A DNA stretch of 10,787 bases from positions 1 to 10,787 of the forward strand of contig JAKAPV010000058.1 in the NCBI GenBank assembly GCA_021806845.1, in the 5' to 3' direction. Below the pieces are notes generated by a model. It had not been told where the DNA came from. It saw nothing but the letters and a program-made list of their open reading frames with translations, and searched no databases. This DNA is from Bacillota bacterium. GTDB lineage: Bacteria > Bacillota > Sulfobacillia > JAJZYS01 > JAJYTV01. The position numbers were made by a program, and so were the translations under genes. Below are positions 6,906-10,787 of this stretch, one piece after another. The first letter of the stretch is position 1; every line of letters starts with the position of its first letter.

Positions 6906-8115
6906 CGGGCTCACCGTCCTCGACCTCTCGCAGGGCGCCGCGGGGCCGACCGCGGCGATGGTGCTGGGCGACTACGGCGCCGAGGTGATCAAGGTCGATC
7001 CGCCCGAGGGAGAGTGGGGCCGCAGGCTCGGCCCGCCCTTCCTCGGGGAGGATGCGGCCGCCTACCTCGGCATGAACCGGAACAAGCGCTCGATCGCCGT
7101 CAACCTGAAGTCGCCGGAGGGGCCCGGCATCGTGCGGATGCTCGCCGCCCGCGCAGACGTCGTGCTGGAGAGCTTTCGGCCAGGCGTGATGGACCGGCTG
7201 GGCATCGGCTACGAGGCGCTCCGCCAGGAGCGGGCGGGGCTTGTCTACTGCGCCATCACGGCGTTCGGCCAGGATGGCCCGTGGCGCGACAAGCCGGGTG
7301 TGGACGGCATCGTGCAGGCGATGAGCGGACTGATGAGCGTGACGGGCGAGCCGCAGGGCCAGCCGGTGAAGGTAGGCGTGCCGGCTGCGGACATGGTCGC
7401 CGCGATGACGGCGGTGCAGGGCATACTGCTCGCGCTCCTGCACCGGGCCGCCACCGGACGCGGCCAGCGGGTGGACGTCTCGCTGCTGCAGAGCCTGCTC
7501 TTCTTCCAGACCGTGCCCTGGTCGATGTACCTCGCGAGCGGCAAGTCCCCCGGCCGAATGGGGAGCGCAGCCCCCTACTCGGCGCCGAACGAGGTCTACC
7601 CGACGCAGGACGGCTTCGTGATGGTCGCGGCCTACTGGCCCGACCGCTGGGCGCGCCTCACGCGCCTGCTTGAGGTGCCGGAGCTCGCGACGGACCCGCG
7701 CTTTCGGGACGTCGCCGGCCGGGTGCAGAACCGCCCGGCGCTCTTCGCGGAGCTCAGCGAGCGCTTTCGCACCCGGACGACGGCTGCCTGGGTCGAGATC
7801 CTCGAGCGCGAGGACATCCTTTGCGCGCAGGTGATGGACTACCAGAGCCTCGCGGGGATGGAGAACGTCATGAACCCAGGGCGCTTCCCGCAGCTCACGC
7901 ACCCCGTGCTCGGCGCCGTGCCGGGGGTGGCCGTGCCCGCGCTGCTCGGCGAGGCGCCGGCGCGGCCCTCGCGGCCCGCGCCGCTCGTCGGCGAGCACAG
8001 CGCGGAGCTTCTCCGGGAGCTCGGCTTCGCCCAGGCGGAGATCGAGCGGCTGTTCACGACCGGGGCGGTGAAGGGGTCGGCCGGCCGGGGGACGCAGACG
8101 CAGAGCGTCTCCTGA
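6883..8115 (+). CDS. Family III CoA-transferase (CaiB/BaiF/Frc family)
   Basis: Enzymes of this family move CoA between acids, for example formyl-CoA:oxalate (Frc) and succinyl-CoA:benzylsuccinate (BbsEF). The 410-residue product shows LDGLTVLDLSQ at the N-terminus, then LGDYGAEVIKVDPPEG (residues 28-43), NRNKRSIAVNLKSPEG (65-80), ESFRPGVMDRLG (96-107) and ITAFGQDGPW (125-134). PAADMVAAM (167-175) contains Asp170, at the position of the catalytic Asp169 of Frc, and a GQRVDVSLLQS segment follows. Length is typical. The start lies inside the end of korC, with GGGAGGG at 6869-6875 spaced 7 nt. Only one such gene is seen, whereas BbsEF uses two, so a homodimer is expected. Acid and CoA donor are unknown. 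The C-terminal 15 residues or so, rich in Ser, Gly, Thr and Gln, look like a non-conserved tail. Confidence 0.92.
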   Translation: MPTPSVLDGLTVLDLSQGAAGPTAAMVLGDYGAEVIKVDPPEGEWGRRLGPPFLGEDAAAYLGMNRNKRSIAVNLKSPEGPGIVRMLAARADVVLESFRPGVMDRLGIGYEALRQERAGLVYCAITAFGQDGPWRDKPGVDGIVQAMSGLMSVTGEPQGQPVKVGVPAADMVAAMTAVQGILLALLHRAATGRGQRVDVSLLQSLLFFQTVPWSMYLASGKSPGRMGSAAPYSAPNEVYPTQDGFVMVAAYWPDRWARLTRLLEVPELATDPRFRDVAGRVQNRPALFAELSERFRTRTTAAWVEILEREDILCAQVMDYQSLAGMENVMNPGRFPQLTHPVLGAVPGVAVPALLGEAPARPSRPAPLVGEHSAELLRELGFAQAEIERLFTTGAVKGSAGRGTQTQSVS

Positions 8116-8137
8116 CCACGCGGGTAGACCAGTTGCC

Positions 8138-8144
8138 AAAGGAG
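8138..8144 (+). promoter_or_regulatory. Ribosome binding site deciding the hydratase start
   Basis: AAAGGAG abuts an in-frame ATG at 8145 with no spacer but stands 9 nt before the ATG at 8154. The downstream start is therefore preferred, removing three residues (Met-Arg-Ala) and fitting the usual crotonase N-terminus. Confidence 0.6.
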
Positions 8145-8153
8145 ATGAGAGCG

Positions 8154-8936
8154 ATGGACGAACTCCTGCAGCTCGAGCGGCGCGACAAGGCGGCGCGCAT
8201 CCGCTTCAACCGCGAGTCGGCCCTCAACGCGCTGACCCCGGAGATGCTCATGGATCTGCGCCGCATGCTCGGGGAACTCGACCTCGACGGCGACGTGCGT
8301 GCCGTGGTGCTTGCCGGGCAGCCGAAGGCGTTCTCGGTCGGGGCGGACCTCAAGGGCCGCGTCGCCGAGTACGAGGCGGGGGCCCTGCGCGATCCCCTGG
8401 GCGCGATCATCCGGGAACTGTTCTCGTACATCGAGAGCATGTCGAAGCCGGTGATCGCCGCGATCTCGGGCTACGCGCTGGGCGGAGGGCTCGAACTCGC
8501 ACTCGCCTGCGACCTGCGCGTCGCCGACCGCACGGCGAAGTTCGGCTTCCCCGAGGCGAACGTCGGCAGCCTGCCGGGCGCCGGCGGCACGCAGCGCCTG
8601 CCGCGCCTCGTCGGCCCGGGCAGGGCGATGAGCCTGATGTTTACGGGAGAGCGCATCTCGGCCGAGCAGGCCTATGCGTGGGGACTGATCGAGAAGCTCG
8701 TGGAGCCGGGAGAGCTCGACGAGGCGAGCATGGCCTGGGCGGCGCAGATGGCGCAGAAGGCGCCGCTCTCGATCGCGGCGATCAAGGGCTGCATCTACGT
8801 CGCGGAGAGCACCGACCTCGCGTCGGGGCTCGCCTACGAGGCGCAGAGCCACGCGATCTTGCGCAAGACGCGGGACCGCGAGGAAGGCATGCGCGCCTTC
8901 GTCGAGAAGCGCGCGCCGCAATTCACCGGACAGTGA
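8154..8936 (+). CDS. Enoyl-CoA hydratase/isomerase family protein (crotonase fold)
   Basis: The 260-residue product has normal crotonase length. It would add water to a 2,3-enoyl-CoA to form a 3-hydroxyacyl-CoA. AFSVGADLK (59-67) and YALGGGLELALACD (107-120) supply the oxyanion hole. Both catalytic glutamates of classical hydratases are present: Glu114 in GGGLE, equivalent to rat Glu144, and Glu134 in GFPEANVG, equivalent to rat Glu164. This supports true hydratase activity rather than an isomerase or decarboxylase variant. PGAGGTQRLPRLVG (141-154) and the C-terminal KTRDREEGMRAFVEKR element are also standard. It sits 38 nt after the CoA-transferase and 19 nt before the SDR, the order expected for a beta-oxidation series. 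Substrate chain or ring is not determinable. Confidence 0.93.
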   Translation: MDELLQLERRDKAARIRFNRESALNALTPEMLMDLRRMLGELDLDGDVRAVVLAGQPKAFSVGADLKGRVAEYEAGALRDPLGAIIRELFSYIESMSKPVIAAISGYALGGGLELALACDLRVADRTAKFGFPEANVGSLPGAGGTQRLPRLVGPGRAMSLMFTGERISAEQAYAWGLIEKLVEPGELDEASMAWAAQMAQKAPLSIAAIKGCIYVAESTDLASGLAYEAQSHAILRKTRDREEGMRAFVEKRAPQFTGQ

Positions 8937-8955
8937 GAGGAAAGGGGCGGACGGC

Positions 8956-9705
8956 ATGAAGGGGATGAAGGACCGCGTCGCGATGGTGACCGGCAGCGGT
9001 CAGGGCATCGGGGCGGCGATCGCGCGCAGGCTCTGCGAGGGCGGAGCCAAGGTGGTGCTGAACGACGTCGACCAGGCGCGCGCAAGCTCGGTCGAGGGCG
9101 AGCTGCGCGCGGCAGGGTACGAGGTGAGTTCCTTCGTCGGCGACATCTCTCAGACGGAGGTTGCCGACGCGGCGATCGCCTACGCGGTAGAGGCGTTCGG
9201 TACCTTCGACATCCTCGTGAACAACGCGGGGATCGCCAAGGACGCCTACCTGACGAAGATGACCGACGAGATGTTCGACGACGTGATCCGCGTGAACCTC
9301 AAGTCGCAGTTCCTGCTGGCCCGCGCCGCGACTCGCGTGATGATGGAAAAGCGCTACGGCCGCATCATCAACGTCGCGTCGCGGGCGTGGCTGGGCGGAG
9401 CGGGCCAGGTCAACTACAGCGCCTCCAAGGGCGGCGTCGTCAGCCTGACGCGCACGCTCGCGCTGGAGAGCGGCCGCTACCAGATCACCGCGAACGCGGT
9501 GGCCCCCGGACTGATCGACACCCCGCTCTTCCGCGCCCTGCGGCCAGAGCACCAGGAGCGCATGGAGAAGACGGTGCCGGTGCAGCGCGTCGGCAAGCCC
9601 GAGGAAGTGGCCGACGCGGTTGCCTTCTTCGCCGACGACGACTCCGGCTACATCAACGGGCAGGTCCTCTACGTCTGCGGCGGGCGCAGCGTAGGCGCCT
9701 ACTAG
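8956..9705 (+). CDS. Short-chain dehydrogenase/reductase, probable 3-hydroxyacyl-CoA dehydrogenase
   Basis: This is a 249-residue classical SDR, probably tetrameric and cytosolic. It has the cofactor loop TGSGQGIG (12-19), Asp37 at the end of the second strand (LNDVD), which favours NAD(H) over NADP(H), and VGDIS and NNAGIAKDAYL (89-99). The catalytic Asn114, Ser142, Tyr154 and Lys158 (YSASK) and PGLIDTP (184-190) follow. Ser142 and Tyr154 are 12 apart, one less than in E. coli FabG. FabG-like 3-oxoacyl-ACP reductase is the usual automatic label, but its place between a hydratase and a thiolase argues for oxidation of a 3-hydroxyacyl-CoA. In bbs operons an SDR pair (BbsCD) does this step; here only one subunit is seen. 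The start ATG has AAAGGGG at 8941-8947. Confidence 0.92.
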   Translation: MKGMKDRVAMVTGSGQGIGAAIARRLCEGGAKVVLNDVDQARASSVEGELRAAGYEVSSFVGDISQTEVADAAIAYAVEAFGTFDILVNNAGIAKDAYLTKMTDEMFDDVIRVNLKSQFLLARAATRVMMEKRYGRIINVASRAWLGGAGQVNYSASKGGVVSLTRTLALESGRYQITANAVAPGLIDTPLFRALRPEHQERMEKTVPVQRVGKPEEVADAVAFFADDDSGYINGQVLYVCGGRSVGAY

Positions 9706-9722
9706 CGCCGCACGAGCGGCGC
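9705..9722 (+). other. Short GC-only hairpin between the SDR and DUF35 genes
   Basis: A perfect 7-bp inverted repeat, GCGCCGC and GCGGCGC, flanks the four-base loop ACGA. It starts at the last base of the SDR stop codon. No run of T follows, so it does not look like an intrinsic terminator. It could act on mRNA stability or damp expression downstream, or be a chance result of high GC. It sits upstream of the next gene's ribosome binding site (9730-9737) without covering it. Confidence 0.45.
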
Positions 9723-9742
9723 AGGGAAAGGAAGGGGAACAG

Positions 9743-10147
9743 GTGTCAGAGACCAAGAGCGAGCCCCAGCTGCACGGTCCGGATGTCTACGCGTACGAGG
9801 AGGGCCGGCTCTACCTCGTCGGCAGCCGTTGCCCGGAGTGCGGCGCGGCCTTCTATCCGCCGCAGGCTGTCTGCGCGCGCTGCGGCCACCGCGGCGGCGA
9901 CCGTCTGCTGCTCGGCCCCGAAGGCACGATCTACACATGGAGCCGCGTCCACCGCTCGACGCCCGAGTTCCAGACGCCGTATGTGCTCGTCTACGTCGAC
10001 TTCCCGCAGGACGTGCGCGTGCTGATGCCGCTGGCGGATGGCGTGGAACCCGAGATCGGCGCGACGGTCGAGCTAGAGATGCAGGACGGTCCGCGGCTCG
10101 AGGACGGCAAGGCCGTTCCCCTCGTGCACGCGTCGCCACTCGATTAG
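9743..10147 (+). CDS. Zinc-ribbon / OB-fold (DUF35) acyl-CoA-associated protein
   Basis: The 134-residue protein belongs to the rubredoxin-like zinc-ribbon plus OB-fold family that partners with thiolase-like enzymes, such as BbsA with BbsB in benzylsuccinate degradation and the DUF35 partners of steroid-degrading aldolases. Four cysteines, CPEC (30-33) and CARC (44-47), spaced CxxC-x10-CxxC, form the zinc ribbon. The OB-fold follows from about residue 57 with GTIYTWSRVHRSTPEFQTPYVL (start Gly61) and ends near DGKAVPLV. It likely binds and presents CoA substrates to the thiolase encoded 16 nt downstream rather than being a catalyst itself. The start is GTG at 9743, 5 nt after GGAAGGGG (9730-9737). 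Length and cysteines are normal for the family. The specific partner is inferred from adjacency. Confidence 0.9.
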   Translation: MSETKSEPQLHGPDVYAYEEGRLYLVGSRCPECGAAFYPPQAVCARCGHRGGDRLLLGPEGTIYTWSRVHRSTPEFQTPYVLVYVDFPQDVRVLMPLADGVEPEIGATVELEMQDGPRLEDGKAVPLVHASPLD

Positions 10148-10163
10148 GTAGGGAGGAAGCGCG

Positions 10164-10787
10164 ATGGAAGGCGTCTACGTAGCCGGCGTGGGCATGACTG
10201 CGTTCGGCAAGCACCCGGACCGCACCGCGGCGGACCTCGCCGCCGAGGCGATCCTCGGGGCCCTGGACGATGCCGGGGTCGGGGTGATGGAGATCGAGGC
10301 GGCATGGGTGGGACACGTCTACCAGGGGATGGCCATGGGACAGCGCGCGCTCGGCGCGGCGGGACTCTCAGGACTGCCGATCACCAATGTGGAGAATGCC
10401 TGCTCGAGCGGCTCGACCGCGATTTTCGAGGCGGCCACGGCGCTGCGTGCCGGGGCATATGACCTCGTGCTCGCGGTCGGCGTCGAGCACCTTTCATCGA
10501 AGTTCCGCGGCGCGCTGCAGCCAGATGAGAGCGACATCGAGGCGCAGATCGGGCTCACCATGCCGTCCGTCTACGCCATGCGCGCCAGACGGCACTTCGA
10601 GCAGTACGGCACGACGCCCCGCCAGCTCGCCGCGATCGCCGCGAAGAACAAGTTCAACGCGTCACTGAACCCGCTCGCCCAGTTCAAGAAGCCGGTCAGC
10701 ATCGACGAGGTGCTTGCGGGGCCACTCATCGCGGAACCCCTGCACCGCGACGAGTGCGCGCCGGTATCGGACGGGGCGGCCGCCGTC
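10164..10787 (+). CDS. Thiolase family protein (SCP-x type acyl-CoA acetyltransferase), 3' truncated
   Basis: The first 208 residues of a thiolase are present; the gene runs off the window. Full family members are about 380-400 residues. It would cleave a 3-oxoacyl-CoA with CoA as the last beta-oxidation step. The start MEGVYVAGVGMTAFGKHPDRTAADLAAEA is typical of the SCP-x/archaeal-type branch rather than FadA. The nucleophile Cys80 lies in NACSSGSTAI, followed by GVEHLS (about 106-111), AAKNKFNASLNP (about 159-170) and the conserved CAPVSDGAAA near the cut. The C-terminal His and second Cys of the active site lie beyond the end, so completeness cannot be judged. GGAGG at 10152-10156 is 7 nt before the ATG. 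The DUF35 gene just upstream is the expected partner, as for BbsA and BbsB. Confidence 0.93.
   Translation, partial: MEGVYVAGVGMTAFGKHPDRTAADLAAEAILGALDDAGVGVMEIEAAWVGHVYQGMAMGQRALGAAGLSGLPITNVENACSSGSTAIFEAATALRAGAYDLVLAVGVEHLSSKFRGALQPDESDIEAQIGLTMPSVYAMRARRHFEQYGTTPRQLAAIAAKNKFNASLNPLAQFKKPVSIDEVLAGPLIAEPLHRDECAPVSDGAAAV

Noticed and set aside
8096..8110. 6-bp inverted repeat (AGACGC / GCGTCT, 3-nt loop) at the end of the CoA-transferase gene as a terminator
   Set aside because: It is short, inside the coding region and without a T run, and a ribosome binding site and gene follow directly.
7821..8153. In-frame upstream extension of the hydratase frame
   Set aside because: It overlaps the CoA-transferase in another frame with no crotonase similarity; the ribosome binding site and family start place the gene at 8154.
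8956..9705. Calling the SDR gene fabG (fatty-acid synthesis)
   Set aside because: Motifs fit FabG-like SDRs broadly, but the neighbours are a hydratase, DUF35 protein and thiolase with no acyl-carrier or FabD/FabF genes, so a catabolic role is more likely.

Overview
The window is a dense, GC-rich bacterial gene cluster. All eleven genes lie on the + strand. The gaps are 2 to 38 nt and three junctions overlap, so it reads as part of one long operon that runs off both ends. I see no promoter, intrinsic terminator, RNA gene, mobile element or CRISPR array, and no stretch over 40 bases without a gene. Strong GGAGG-type ribosome binding sites and oxygen-sensitive ferredoxin-linked 2-oxoacid oxidoreductases suggest a high-GC bacterium with anaerobic or microaerobic metabolism. 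The sequence alone does not fix the phylum.

Layout. (1) 1-385: the C-terminal end of a PaaK-type aryl-acetate CoA ligase. (2) 405-1649: a DRE-TIM aldol-condensing enzyme of the isopropylmalate/homocitrate synthase type, without the LeuA regulatory domain. (3) 1675-4355: an indolepyruvate:ferredoxin oxidoreductase, iorA and iorB. The IorB protein carries a KorD-like 2[4Fe-4S] ferredoxin at its C-terminus. (4) 4355-6905: a second 2-oxoacid:ferredoxin oxidoreductase, korA-korB-korC. It has no separate ferredoxin gene, because that domain is fused to IorB just upstream. (5) 6883-10787: a beta-oxidation-like set made of a family III CoA-transferase, an enoyl-CoA hydratase, an SDR dehydrogenase, a zinc-ribbon/OB-fold (DUF35) protein and a partial SCP-x-type thiolase. 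This set resembles the composition of bbs-type (benzylsuccinate) operons.

How the genes may work together (inference). Ligase plus IorAB would give aryl-acetyl-CoA from aryl-acetates or aryl-pyruvates. The hydratase-SDR-thiolase set would shorten a beta-oxidisable acyl-CoA. The condensing enzyme and the second oxidoreductase could link these halves by lengthening a 2-oxo acid by one carbon and decarboxylating it to the CoA ester, giving aryl-propanoyl-CoA for beta-oxidation. The isomerase and dehydrogenase such a loop needs, and an acyl-CoA dehydrogenase, are not in the window. The most distinctive items are the IorB::KorD fusion linking two oxidoreductases and the unassigned condensing enzyme with an altered HxHN motif.
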